Source of the DNA: Gordonia sp. 'Campus'
GTDB lineage: Bacteria > Actinomycetota > Actinomycetes > Mycobacteriales > Mycobacteriaceae
Direction of reading: 5' to 3'
Assembly: GCF_022206305.1 (NCBI RefSeq)
Contig: NZ_JAKOIW010000003.1
Coordinates: 124,001-188,000 of the forward strand
Length of the DNA: 64,000 bases
Each line of letters opens with the position of its first letter. The stretch's first letter is position 1. Position numbers and translations under genes: made by a program. Under the pieces are notes generated by a model. The model saw only the letters and a list, made by a program, of their open reading frames with translations. It did not search any database and had not been told where the DNA came from. Below, piece by piece: positions 40,095 through 49,248 of the stretch.

Positions 40095-41438
40095 TCACAC
40101 GAAACCGAACAGCGGCGGCACCGCCGCGACCACGACGGCCGCCCACAGCCCGAAGACCGGCAGGTAGTCGGTCTGCCACTTCTCCGTCGCGTCGAACCCG
40201 CGGCGCCGGCGGACGAACCCGAACAGCAGGTAGGCCGCCCACGAGAGGTTCACCAGGAGAACGAGGTTCAGGCCCAGGGCCACGGTCTTGTTGGCGGTGA
40301 ACCCGAACTCGGCGATCCGCGACGTCATGATCGTGAGCATGACGGCGTCGACGGCGAGCGCCGTGACCACCAGGACCAACTGCAGCCGGTCGAACAGTTC
40401 TGGTCGCAGGTGCGGATCCCGGGCGGAGACGGCGTAGAGAAGCAGCCCGAGGACGACGACGAGGATCAGGTCGACGAGGATCAGGAGTCCGCGGTCGACG
40501 TCGACGACATTGCCGCTCGTCACCATCGCGATCAGGAGGACGACGAGCATCACCGCGGTGACAGGCGTGAACACTTTGGTGAGCACCGGCGCGATGTTCT
40601 CCACGACACTCTGCTTCGCCTCCACGAGCCAGGCGGCCAGCAACGCGATCCCGGTGGCGGCGACCGGAACGACCCACTCGGTCACGACACTCTCGACGTC
40701 GATGTCGAGTGCGGCGAACGCCCCGACGGTCAATCCGGTCAGCACTGCCGCACCGAGCGCGAGAAGTGTTGCGTAGACGACCCATTCGCCGGTGAAGCGG
40801 ATGAAGTCCATCCGTCGTGGACCCGATCGCCACCGACCGCCGACATACATCAGACCCACGAGGAACCACAGCACGATCGGCGCGTGGATGGTCACGATCA
40901 CCTGGGTCGGCCCTTCGTCGACGAAGGGGTAGGCGTTGACCACGATCCCGGCGACGAGGAAACCAGCGACCGTCGCACCTGCGGCGCGCAGCGACACCTG
41001 CCGCTTCCAGCCGAAGTACAACGCCAGATAGGGGAGGACGAGCAGCGCCGCATTGCGCACGAGGATCCACTCGGGCATGACCGCCAGAGCGATCCGCACC
41101 GTCGCCGAGGCTGCCACGATGAGCGCGATCACCACCGGCAACTCGTGACGCAGGCGGCCGAGATGCGGTGACGGCTCGGCGGTGAGAACCAGCTGTTTCC
41201 ACAGCCGGTCGGAGTGCTCACGGGCGAATTCGCGAGACAGGGCGTCGACGCGCCCCATGCGCTTGACCGCGACCAGGAACGCCTCGTCGTCGTCGAGGCC
41301 AGAGGCAGCGAGATCGTAGATCTGCCCGCGCAGGTGATCTTCCATCTCGTCGGCGTCGGTGGTGGCGATCGCCTGATGCCGGAGCACGTAACCGCGCCAC
41401 CGGTCGATCTGTGTCTCGAGCTCGGTCTCCGCAGTCAT
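40095..41438 (-). CDS. Multispan membrane protein with permease-prefix helix domain, PadR-linked
   Basis: A 447-residue protein. Residues 1 to about 75 form a soluble helical domain (ELETQIDRWRGYVLRHQAIA, EMEDHLRGQIYDLAASGLDD) like the permease-prefix domains of DUF1700-type proteins. About ten hydrophobic segments follow to the C-terminus. It starts at ATG 41438, overlapping the PadR stop (ATGA). Pairing of a PadR regulator with such a membrane protein is common in actinobacteria; the function is not known, with antimicrobial response or membrane-stress roles only inferred. Confidence 0.75.
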   Translation of the reverse strand: MTAETELETQIDRWRGYVLRHQAIATTDADEMEDHLRGQIYDLAASGLDDDEAFLVAVKRMGRVDALSREFAREHSDRLWKQLVLTAEPSPHLGRLRHELPVVIALIVAASATVRIALAVMPEWILVRNAALLVLPYLALYFGWKRQVSLRAAGATVAGFLVAGIVVNAYPFVDEGPTQVIVTIHAPIVLWFLVGLMYVGGRWRSGPRRMDFIRFTGEWVVYATLLALGAAVLTGLTVGAFAALDIDVESVVTEWVVPVAATGIALLAAWLVEAKQSVVENIAPVLTKVFTPVTAVMLVVLLIAMVTSGNVVDVDRGLLILVDLILVVVLGLLLYAVSARDPHLRPELFDRLQLVLVVTALAVDAVMLTIMTSRIAEFGFTANKTVALGLNLVLLVNLSWAAYLLFGFVRRRRGFDATEKWQTDYLPVFGLWAAVVVAAVPPLFGFV

Positions 41439-41794
41439 GCGAGACCCTCCGCCGTCGGCGGCACCGCGACCGACCGCCAGACCTGGTCGAGGGCTTCGGC
41501 GACAACTTCCCACTGCGAGCGGCGCTCGGCCAGCGCGGCAAGACCCGACGCGGTGATCGTGTAGTGCTTGCGACGACGTCCGGATTCTGCACTGCCCCAG
41601 GATGCTTCGACGTGGCCGGCACGCTCCAACCGGTGGAGCAGGGGATAGAGCATCCCGTCGGTCCACTCCATGCGCCCGCCGGACATCTCCCGGACACGTT
41701 TGAGGATCGCGTAGCCGTACGACTCACCCTCGGCGAGGATCCCCAGCACCAGGGGCGTCGCCGACGCCGCGACCAGATCCTTCTCGATATACAT
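41435..41794 (-). CDS. PadR-family transcriptional regulator
   Basis: A 119-residue regulator with the PadR winged helix: LVLGILAEGESYGYAILKRV (about residues 15-34), EWTDGMLYPLLHRLERAGHV (about 43-62) and RRRKHYTITASGLAALAERR (about 72-91). It has a long C-terminal helix for dimerisation. It lies in one operon with the downstream membrane protein, which it presumably represses together with its own gene. A 21-base perfect inverted repeat ends directly upstream and covers the TAGGAG ribosome binding site. Confidence 0.88.
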   Translation of the reverse strand: MYIEKDLVAASATPLVLGILAEGESYGYAILKRVREMSGGRMEWTDGMLYPLLHRLERAGHVEASWGSAESGRRRKHYTITASGLAALAERRSQWEVVAEALDQVWRSVAVPPTAEGLA

Positions 41795-41798
41795 AGCA

Positions 41799-41846
41799 CT
41801 CCTATACCTAGAACTGCTAGTACCATAGCAGTTCTAGGTATAGGAG
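41799..41846. promoter_or_regulatory. Long perfect inverted repeat at the PadR promoter
   Basis: Two 21-base arms pair perfectly around a six-base spacer (41820-41825). The arms include CCTATACCTAGAACTGCTA (41801-41819) and TAGCAGTTCTAGGTATAGG (41826-41844). One arm contains the ribosome binding site of the PadR gene, which starts at 41794. It can act as DNA operator for a PadR dimer pair and, if transcribed, as an mRNA hairpin hiding the ribosome binding site. Confidence 0.8.
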
Positions 41847-41877
41847 CGATCGAATGCGGGCGGCTACCCCGCTACAG

Positions 41878-42081
41878 CTACTTCTTGGACAGGGATGACT
41901 CCTTGTGTGCCGCCTTCGAACCCGTCTTGGCGGACTTCACGATCCAGTACGGCTCGTCCTCGCTGGCCTTGAACTTCTGACCTTCGAAGGTGAATTCCTT
42001 GGTGCGCTTCTCTTCAGCGGTACCTTCGGTTTCCCCTTGGGAGGTGTTCCAGCGGACGGTGTCGTTCTTCTTGATGGCCAT
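41878..42081 (-). CDS. DUF2945 (hypervirulence-associated TUDOR-like) small protein
   Basis: A 67-residue protein, MAIKKNDTVRWNTSQGETEG at the start and PYWIVKSAKTGSKAAHKES near the end, which matches the DUF2945 or HVA1 TUDOR-like family. It is a small beta-barrel protein with a basic tail; its function is not established. It is transcribed on its own, with a short gap from the PadR inverted repeat. Confidence 0.85.
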   Translation of the reverse strand: MAIKKNDTVRWNTSQGETEGTAEEKRTKEFTFEGQKFKASEDEPYWIVKSAKTGSKAAHKESSLSKK

Positions 42082-42135
42082 GCCGGAGTGTGCCCAGCCG
42101 ACAACGGAACGTAAACCTCGACTGGGCGGCAGCCG

Positions 42136-42996
42136 CTAGCGCAGGGCTGCTGCGAGCCGCCGCCACTGCTCGCGGGGGAATCCGCGGTGATCGGCCTGCA
42201 GCACCTGCACGCACACATGGTCGGCACCCGCTGCGCGATGCTCGTTGATCCGCTCGAGGATCGCGGTCTCGTCGCCCCACACGATGAGCCCGTCGAACAG
42301 GCGGTCGCTGACCTCGGCGAGATCGTCCTCGGAGAACCCGAGCCGGCGCAGGTTGTTGGCGTAGTTCGGCATCGCGAGGTAGCCCTTGAGCCATTTGGTG
42401 CCGATGGCCCGCGCCTCGTCGCGGTCTGCCGCGAAGATCGCGGTCTGCTCCGGAGCGAGCAGCGGTCCGTCGCCCAGCGCCTCTCGGGCGATCTTCGTGT
42501 GGTCTGGAGTCACCAGGTAGGGGTGGGCGCCGAGGGTGCGATCCGCGGACAGCTGGAGCATCTTCGGCCCGAGTGCCGCGAGGACCCGCGCGTCGGTGGG
42601 TACCGGCGTCGGCGCGGCGTCGAGACCGTCGAGGAACGCCTTGGTGGTGGCGAGGGGCTTTTGGTAGCGCCCCGCCTCTTTGGCGTCGATCAGCGGTGCG
42701 TGACTGATGCCCAACCCCAGCAGGAACCGCTGCCCGAACTGCTCGGCGAATCGCGCATGAGCCGCTGCGACATCGGCGGGCTCATGCATCCACATGTTCA
42801 GGATCCCCGTCGCGACAACGGCGTTGGTGGTGGCACCGAGCAGGTTCTCGACCGATTCCAGCACCGGACCGCCGACATCCGGGATCCACAGGGCCGAGAA
42901 ACCCAGTTCGTCCAGTTCGGCCGCGGATTCGGCGGCCTCCCCGGTGTCGCCGTAACGCAGTGGTGAACTCCAGATTCCAACGCCGTCGAGTTTCAT
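42136..42996 (-). CDS. LLM-class F420-dependent oxidoreductase
   Basis: A 286-residue TIM-barrel protein of the luciferase-like superfamily, short subgroup (start MKLDGVGIWSSPLRYGDTGE, then LGFSALWIPDVGGP and RFLLGLGISHAP). The short form and the host group point to F420 rather than FMN as cofactor, since mycolic-acid bacteria make F420; this cannot be proved from sequence alone. Start 42996 is favoured because earlier codons (to 43095) run into the start region of the neighbouring membrane protein. Substrate unknown. Confidence 0.82.
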   Translation of the reverse strand: MKLDGVGIWSSPLRYGDTGEAAESAAELDELGFSALWIPDVGGPVLESVENLLGATTNAVVATGILNMWMHEPADVAAAHARFAEQFGQRFLLGLGISHAPLIDAKEAGRYQKPLATTKAFLDGLDAAPTPVPTDARVLAALGPKMLQLSADRTLGAHPYLVTPDHTKIAREALGDGPLLAPEQTAIFAADRDEARAIGTKWLKGYLAMPNYANNLRRLGFSEDDLAEVSDRLFDGLIVWGDETAILERINEHRAAGADHVCVQVLQADHRGFPREQWRRLAAALR

Positions 42997-43006
42997 GCAG
43001 CCGACA

Positions 43007-43891
43007 TTACCGAGTCGTCGGGGCCGCTCGTTCCAGCCGTGCATCCATCGCCGTCGTGAGCCGTTTGAACACGTTGATGCCCGCGGCTCCGACAACGATG
43101 ATGATCACCCCCGCCACCGTACCGAGCGAGTCGGTGACGAGTCCGGCGATACCGATCGCGATCACGTACATCGGTACCCATTCGAAGAGGTGCAGGACAC
43201 TCTGCGGCTTCTCGTCGGTCTCCCAGCCCTCGCGTGCCGCAGCACGGTACGTGGCGTAGTCGGGGTAGAACTCGGTGAACGCGATCGCGAAGATGGTTCC
43301 ACCGATCTGGATGATCCAACCGGTCCAGAAATTGTTCGAGTCTTCGAGCACGAGGTCGCCGAACGCGCCCGAGATCGCCGCGACACCGAACCCGCCGACC
43401 CAAGCCCATGTGATGACGTAGTTGATGCGGAGGAACAGCGGGCTGTCCCAGAACTCCTTCTCCGTGGTCTCGCGTGCGTACTGCAGGGTGAACGGCTGAC
43501 GCACCAGGATCGACCCGAGCGCGAAACTGACGAGCGCGACGTTGGTGAGTTCACCGCTCCACCGCTCGAGCCAGTCGATGACGGCGTCGGAGGCGAACAG
43601 CGCGATGAGCGCCATCGACCCGAAGTACGCGACATCGAAGACCTCGAGCAACTTGATGCTGGTGCCGCGCTTGTGCCCGCCGATGACCAGCAGCAGGGAC
43701 AATGTGAACGCGGCAGCGGCGGCCTCTTCGAAACGACCCGGGCCGGTGAGCAGGGCCATCAGGATCCACGGCGCCATCCCGGCGAACGGAGAGTTGAGGA
43801 AGAGGGTCAGCGCCCGGCGAGCACCCGATGTCGGTGGGGCATCGGCGGGCGCGGCAGCCGTCGCGGGCGTAGAGGTCGATTCGTCGGTCAT
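43007..43891 (-). CDS. Integral membrane protein of unknown function
   Basis: A 294-residue protein. A Pro/Ala/Thr-rich hydrophilic N-terminus of about 25 residues is followed by roughly eight hydrophobic segments (for example MAPWILMALLTG, EVFDVAYFGSMALIALFASD, VTDSLGTVAGVIIIVVGAAG). No transporter signature is recognised; a similar layout occurs in conserved actinobacterial membrane proteins of unknown role. It ends 10 bases before the LLM gene start on the same strand, so the two may be co-transcribed. Confidence 0.75.
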   Translation of the reverse strand: MTDESTSTPATAAAPADAPPTSGARRALTLFLNSPFAGMAPWILMALLTGPGRFEEAAAAAFTLSLLLVIGGHKRGTSIKLLEVFDVAYFGSMALIALFASDAVIDWLERWSGELTNVALVSFALGSILVRQPFTLQYARETTEKEFWDSPLFLRINYVITWAWVGGFGVAAISGAFGDLVLEDSNNFWTGWIIQIGGTIFAIAFTEFYPDYATYRAAAREGWETDEKPQSVLHLFEWVPMYVIAIGIAGLVTDSLGTVAGVIIIVVGAAGINVFKRLTTAMDARLERAAPTTR

Positions 43892-44085
43892 GGCTGAATT
43901 GTGCGTCTTCGCAGGACGTCACGCAGGGGTCTACGACTAATCGGGCACGAGACAGACTCCCGCGGATGAAAAGATCGGCACCCGACGGCGCGGTCGAGCG
44001 GACGACAATCCGCCTGAACGGCCCCTGTTCGGTGCCGTGTGGGGGAACATGGACGTCGCGTACAGGGTTGGGAGGGGAGCGCAGC

Positions 44086-46542
44086 GTGCCTGAACCGACA
44101 TCCGACGACCGGTCCGACTCCGCGGCCCCGACCCATGGGCCCGGCGCCGGGCCGGCAGATACCGCGGTCGCGGAACGTTATCGGCTTCTCCTCGAGATGA
44201 GTCCCGACGCGATCGCCGTGCACCAGGACGGGACGATCGTCTACGCGAACTCGGCCGCCCTCGCGTTCGCGCGCCTCGACGTACCGGCGGACATGCTCGG
44301 ACGGCAGATCGCCGATTTCGTGCACCCCGACGAACTCCGTCCGATGACCGAGCGCATCGCCGGGATGAGAGACCGTGCCGGAGCGTCGACCGAACCGCGA
44401 GAGGTGATCATGGTCGACGCCCACGGGGTGCCACGTCCGATGGAGGTCACCTCGGTGCGCACCGTGTGGCATGGCCGGCCCGCCTTTCAGGTGATCCTTC
44501 GCGACATCACCGCTCACAAGGCCGCGGAATCGGCACTGCGTCGTCAGGCGGCACTGCTCGATCACGTCAGCAACGCGGTGATCGCCGTCGCCGACGACAT
44601 GACGATCCGGTCGTGGAACCCGGCGGCCGAGACCATGTACGGGCGCAGCGCGTCCGACGCCCTCGGACGCGATCTGGGTGAGGTGCTCGGCGCACGGGTC
44701 GACCCCTACGCGGCGGTGTCGCTCGGCGGCGCCGTCGACCAGGTCCACCGCCGCTTCGACACCGGCCGGTCGTTTCTCGCCCACATGTCGGTGACCACCC
44801 TCGACGACGGATTCCTCATCGTCGCCGAACCGAACCGGCGGCCCCTCGTCGAACGGTTGGGATCCGTACTTGCGGCGCTACATCAAGCGATCATCGTTGT
44901 CCGGGAGGACGGCACGATCGAACTGGCCAATCCGGCCGCCGCAACGATGCTCGGTGCGCACGCCGTCGCCGGCGCCAGTGTTCACCGGCTGTCACTCGAG
45001 TTCGCCGATGGGGTGTCGCCGATCGATCGCTGCCTGCGCAACGGCGAGGCGATCACCGATGCCACCGCGACGGTCACGACGCCGTCCGGGCACCGGTGGC
45101 TGTCGTGCTGTTGCCGACCCATCGACGACGACGGGAAGGACGTCGCCGCGCTGGTGTCCTTCCTGGACATCACCGACCGTCACCGGGAGCGGGCCCAGCT
45201 CGCCTGGGAGGCCGACCACGACCCCGTCACCGGCCTGCACAACCGCGCCGGCATCATGAACGAGCTCGAGTCACAGCTCCGCACGCTGCGTGCGGAGGAC
45301 AACGCCTGCTGTGTCGCGATCTTCTACATCGATCTCGACAACTTCAAGATCGTCAACGACTCACTCGGCCACGCCGTCGGCGACGAGGTGCTGCACACCG
45401 TCGCGGAACGACTGGTCGCGGCCACGCCCGACGAAGCAGCCGTCGGCCGCAGCGGCGGTGACGAATTCGTCGTCGTCACGACACTCGGCATGGCGTGCTC
45501 GGCCGAAGAGATCGAGCGCCAGATCGCCAACATCCGCGGCTCCGTGTTCCGACCGGTCACCGTCAGCGGACGCGCCGACCCGTTGGAGGTGGAGGCGAGC
45601 ATCGGTGTCGCGACCGTCCAGGCAGGCGACGACCACACCGCGGCGGACCTCCTGCGTGACGCGGACATCGCGTTGTATCAGGCGCGCAAGACATCTCGCG
45701 CCTCCTACGTCCGGTTCCAGACCCAGCACCGCGAGGAGATGCAGCGTAGGCAACGGATCGAGGAGGAGCTGCGGCGTGCCCTCGATGCCGATCCCGGCCG
45801 CCTGCAGATCCACTACCAACCCATCGTGTCGACCGACGACGGCACGCTGGTCGGACTGGAAGCCCTTCTGCGATGGCAACATCCGGAGCTGGGTTCGATC
45901 TCACCTGCCGAATTCATACCGGTCGCCGAAGAATCCAACCTCATCGACCGCGTCGGCGCCTATGTTCTGGGTACCGCGGCAGCCGAAGTGGCCGCCGAAC
46001 CCGATCTTCGCGGGGTGATGTTGTGTGTCAACGTATCCCGACGAGAGCTCACCGACGGTCTGTTCATCACGCGGCTCCGCGAGACCTTCGAACGATCCGG
46101 AATGGAGCCCGAGGCGCTGTGCCTGGAGATCACCGAGAGCGCACTCGCGCCCATCGACAGCGATCTGCTGGCCCTGCTGAGTGACGTGCGTGAGCTCGGA
46201 ACGCAGGTCTCACTCGACGATTTCGGCACCGGCGCCTCGTCTCTCAGCGAGTTCTATCGACTGCCGGTCAACGTCCTCAAGACCGCGAAGTCGTTCGTCG
46301 ATGCCCTGGACGAACACCACAGCGCGAGGTCGATTCTCGCCGGGATCGTGACCATGGCCCATGCCGCCGGGATGCGGGTGGTCGCCGAGGGCGTGGAGAC
46401 CCCCGCCCAGGCCGACACGGTCGCCGAGGTGGGATGCGACCTGGCCCAGGGCTATCACTACGGACGTCCGGCGCCCCTGGCCGACGTGGTCGCCTCCGGT
46501 GTGCTCATCCGCACCGACCGCGCGGAGTGGGAGAACGCCTGA
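44086..46542 (+). CDS. PAS-GGDEF-EAL cyclic-di-GMP signalling protein
   Basis: An 818-residue cytoplasmic protein with three PAS domains (starting near residues 30, 150 and 265), a GGDEF domain (GRSGGDEFVV near residue 463) and an EAL domain (EALLRWQHPELG near 595, DDFGTGASS near 710, AEGVET near 770). GGDEF is intact, so cyclase activity is possible; the RxxD inhibitory site is absent. EAL keeps EAL, DDFGTG and AEGVE, while the KxD position reads KTAK, so hydrolysis is likely but not certain. GTG 44086 follows GGGAGGGG; the frame is open from 43966 without coding character. No membrane span, so the PAS domains probably sense redox or a small ligand. Confidence 0.88.
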   Translation: MPEPTSDDRSDSAAPTHGPGAGPADTAVAERYRLLLEMSPDAIAVHQDGTIVYANSAALAFARLDVPADMLGRQIADFVHPDELRPMTERIAGMRDRAGASTEPREVIMVDAHGVPRPMEVTSVRTVWHGRPAFQVILRDITAHKAAESALRRQAALLDHVSNAVIAVADDMTIRSWNPAAETMYGRSASDALGRDLGEVLGARVDPYAAVSLGGAVDQVHRRFDTGRSFLAHMSVTTLDDGFLIVAEPNRRPLVERLGSVLAALHQAIIVVREDGTIELANPAAATMLGAHAVAGASVHRLSLEFADGVSPIDRCLRNGEAITDATATVTTPSGHRWLSCCCRPIDDDGKDVAALVSFLDITDRHRERAQLAWEADHDPVTGLHNRAGIMNELESQLRTLRAEDNACCVAIFYIDLDNFKIVNDSLGHAVGDEVLHTVAERLVAATPDEAAVGRSGGDEFVVVTTLGMACSAEEIERQIANIRGSVFRPVTVSGRADPLEVEASIGVATVQAGDDHTAADLLRDADIALYQARKTSRASYVRFQTQHREEMQRRQRIEEELRRALDADPGRLQIHYQPIVSTDDGTLVGLEALLRWQHPELGSISPAEFIPVAEESNLIDRVGAYVLGTAAAEVAAEPDLRGVMLCVNVSRRELTDGLFITRLRETFERSGMEPEALCLEITESALAPIDSDLLALLSDVRELGTQVSLDDFGTGASSLSEFYRLPVNVLKTAKSFVDALDEHHSARSILAGIVTMAHAAGMRVVAEGVETPAQADTVAEVGCDLAQGYHYGRPAPLADVVASGVLIRTDRAEWENA

Positions 46543-46758
46543 GGCGCGGTCGGGAGCGCCGGGCCGCCATCGGCCGCGCAACGCCGTCTGCCCGTGGGGT
46601 GTCGAGGATCGCGAGGTGTTCGATAACCTCTGGAACGGCGGACTTCGCGAGTAGATTGGTCCGCAACGTCGGTTCACGGCGTCCATGCAACCGGACAGCG
46701 AGGTCACGGCCATGACACACATTCCGCGGTGGATTGCGACAGTGATCGGGGCCCGGTC

Positions 46759-48228
46759 ATGACCGATTCTCAACGTCGCGAGGTCGCCGAACAGCACACG
46801 GCAAAGGTCATCGGCGTGACCGTCGCCGCGGCCGTGGGCGGGTTCCTGTTCGGCTTTGACAGTTCCGTCGTCAACGGCGCGGTGGACTCCATCGAAGCCG
46901 ACTTCGGACTCGGCAAACTGATGACCGGATTCGCGGTCGCGATCGCGCTCCTCGGCTGCGCACTCGGCGCGTGGTTCGCGGGCAGGCTCGCCGACGTGTG
47001 GGGCCGTAAGCGCGTGATGCTGCTGGGCTCGGCCCTTTTCATCATCTCCGCGATCGGTACCGGGTTCACCCAGACCATTCCGGATCTGCTGCTCTGGCGC
47101 GTCCTCGGCGGCATCGGCATCGGTATCGCGTCCGTCATCGCACCCGCATACATCTCCGAGATCGCCCCGGCCCGTTACCGCGGGGCGCTCGCCTCGATGC
47201 AGCAGCTGGCCATCACACTCGGCATCTTCGCGGCACTGCTGTCCGACGCCCTGCTCGCCGACAGCGCCGGCAGCGCGTCGAGCGTCTTCTGGTGGGGACT
47301 GGAGGCGTGGCGGTGGATGTTCCTCGTCGGTGTCGTGCCCGCGATCGTCTACGGCGTCCTGGCCCTGCTGATCCCCGAGTCGCCCCGATACCTGGTGGGC
47401 CGCAACCGCGACGCCGAGGCGGCGCGGATCCTGCAGGAGGTGACCGGCGAGGAGAACCCGCTCGAACGGGTCAAAGAGATCAAGCTGACGGTCAAGCGTG
47501 AGGCGAAGTCGTCGATCAAGGACATCACCGGGCCCTCGTTCGGCCTCCACCCGCTCGTCTGGGTGGGTATCTGGCTGGCCATCTTCCAGCAGTTCGTCGG
47601 CATCAACGCGATCTTCTACTACTCGACGACGCTGTGGCAGTCGGTCGGTTTCTCCGAGGCCGACTCCTTCAAGACGTCGGTGATCACCGCCGTCATCAAC
47701 GTCGCGATGACCTTCGTGGCCATCCTGTTCGTCGATCGCATCGGACGCCGCAAGCTGTTGCTCGGCGGATCGGTGGGCATGTTCATCGGCCTGCTCATGG
47801 CGTGCATCGCGTTCACACAGCAGATCGGTGAGGGCGAGAACATCACGCTTCCCGACCCCTGGGGCGTGGTCGCGCTGATCGGCGCCAACCTGTTCGTTGT
47901 CGCGTTCGCCGCGACCTGGGGCCCGGTGATGTGGGTGATGCTCGGTGAGATGTTCCCCAACCGAATCCGGGGAGTCGCGCTGGGCGTCTGTACCGCGGTG
48001 AACTGGGTCGCCAACTTCACCATCTCGATGCTGTTCCCACCGATGACGGAAGCCGTGGGACTGGGAATCATCTACGGCTTCTTCGCCTTCTGCGCCGCGG
48101 CGTCGTTCTTCTACGTGCTCCGTAAGGTCGAGGAGACGAAGGGGATGGAGCTCGAGCAGATGGACTCGGTGGCAGACGCACGACTCTCACAGTTCACCGC
48201 GGTCCGCGCGGCGAAGGACAAGGCCTGA
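46759..48228 (+). CDS. Sugar-porter-family MFS transporter
   Basis: A 489-residue transporter with 12 spans and the sugar-porter signatures: GGFLFGFDSSVVNGA in span 1, GRLADVWGRKR and DRIGRRKLLLGG in the loops after spans 2 and 8, PESPRYL after span 6, and QQFVGINAIFYYS in span 7. It should import a sugar or polyol with protons. ATG 46759 is preferred over 46729. The nitronate monooxygenase gene starts on the base after its stop codon, so they are co-transcribed although their roles do not obviously fit together. Confidence 0.88.
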   Translation: MTDSQRREVAEQHTAKVIGVTVAAAVGGFLFGFDSSVVNGAVDSIEADFGLGKLMTGFAVAIALLGCALGAWFAGRLADVWGRKRVMLLGSALFIISAIGTGFTQTIPDLLLWRVLGGIGIGIASVIAPAYISEIAPARYRGALASMQQLAITLGIFAALLSDALLADSAGSASSVFWWGLEAWRWMFLVGVVPAIVYGVLALLIPESPRYLVGRNRDAEAARILQEVTGEENPLERVKEIKLTVKREAKSSIKDITGPSFGLHPLVWVGIWLAIFQQFVGINAIFYYSTTLWQSVGFSEADSFKTSVITAVINVAMTFVAILFVDRIGRRKLLLGGSVGMFIGLLMACIAFTQQIGEGENITLPDPWGVVALIGANLFVVAFAATWGPVMWVMLGEMFPNRIRGVALGVCTAVNWVANFTISMLFPPMTEAVGLGIIYGFFAFCAAASFFYVLRKVEETKGMELEQMDSVADARLSQFTAVRAAKDKA

Positions 48229-49242
48229 ATGTTCGACCTTCGTGACCTGTCCCGTGGCGTCGTGGCCGCGCCGATGGCCGGTGGCCCGACCACCCCGGAC
48301 CTCGTCGTGGCCGCGGGCGTGGCCGGTGGCCTGGGGCAGCTCGCCGCCGGGTACCTGGCTCCCGACAAGGTGCGCGCCGACATCGCGGCCGTGCGGGCGG
48401 CCGGCACCGAGGCCTTCGGCGTCAACATCTTCGTTCCGGAGTCCCAGCCGATCGATCGAGATGCCGTCGCCCGGTACCGCGCCGAACTCGTGCCTTATGC
48501 ACGGGGTCTCGGGGTGACGCTCCCGGAAGTGGACGACCTGGGGGAGGACGACGATCACTTCGACGCCAAGATCCGGTTGATGTGCGACGAGCGAATCCCG
48601 GTCGTCTCCTTCGCCTTCGGGTGCCCCTCGCCGGACGTCTTCGATGAACTGCACCGGCACGGGTGCAGTGCCGGGGTCACCGTGACCACCGCCGCCGACG
48701 CCGAGATCGCGCAGCAAGCAGGTGCCGACTGGGTCTGCGTGCAAGGCCCGGAGGCCGGTGGACACCGCTCCGTCTTCGACCGCCGCACAACCCCTCCCAC
48801 CCTTTCACTCGACCAGCTGATCGGCGAGGTCGTCGATCGGGTGCCGCTGCCGATCGTCGCCGCGGGCGGAATCTCGACCCCGGACCGTGCCGACGAGGTC
48901 CGCTCGCTGGGACCCGTTGCAGTACAAGTGGGTACCGTGCTCCTACGGACCGACGAGGCCGGTACCAAACCGGCGCACGCGGCGGCTCTCGCCGATCCGG
49001 ACCGAACCGAGACAGTGGTCACGTGGGCGTTCAGCGGCAGACCCGCGCGTGCGCTACGAAACCTGTTCACCGACAGGTTCTCCGACGCCGCGGTGGCCGA
49101 GTACCCTGCCGTCAACACGCTGACCGGAGGCATCCGGCGCGCTGCGAGCAGCGATCCCGACGGGATCAACCTGTGGGCCGGCAGCGGCTTTCGCGATGCC
49201 GTCGTCGAGCCCGCGGCGGAGACCATCGCCCGGCTCGGCTGA
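48229..49242 (+). CDS. Nitronate monooxygenase (2-nitropropane dioxygenase-like, FMN)
   Basis: A 337-residue TIM-barrel flavoprotein. APMAGGPTTPDLVVAAGVAG near residue 14, GADWVCVQGPEAGGHRS near residue 164 (the GxEAGGH motif for the phosphate and the catalytic His) and IVAAGGISTPDRADEV near 205 define the nitronate monooxygenase family. It would oxidise alkyl nitronates such as propionate-3-nitronate to the carbonyl. It starts directly after the sugar-porter stop, so it is part of that transcript. It ends six bases before a convergent SDR gene. Confidence 0.88.
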   Translation: MFDLRDLSRGVVAAPMAGGPTTPDLVVAAGVAGGLGQLAAGYLAPDKVRADIAAVRAAGTEAFGVNIFVPESQPIDRDAVARYRAELVPYARGLGVTLPEVDDLGEDDDHFDAKIRLMCDERIPVVSFAFGCPSPDVFDELHRHGCSAGVTVTTAADAEIAQQAGADWVCVQGPEAGGHRSVFDRRTTPPTLSLDQLIGEVVDRVPLPIVAAGGISTPDRADEVRSLGPVAVQVGTVLLRTDEAGTKPAHAAALADPDRTETVVTWAFSGRPARALRNLFTDRFSDAAVAEYPAVNTLTGGIRRAASSDPDGINLWAGSGFRDAVVEPAAETIARLG

Positions 49243-49248
49243 GCGTGC

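Noticed and set aside
46543-46758. Small gene between the c-di-GMP enzyme and the sugar porter
   Set aside because: Short open frames exist, but none has a ribosome binding site or coding-like composition; the gap is better read as a promoter region.
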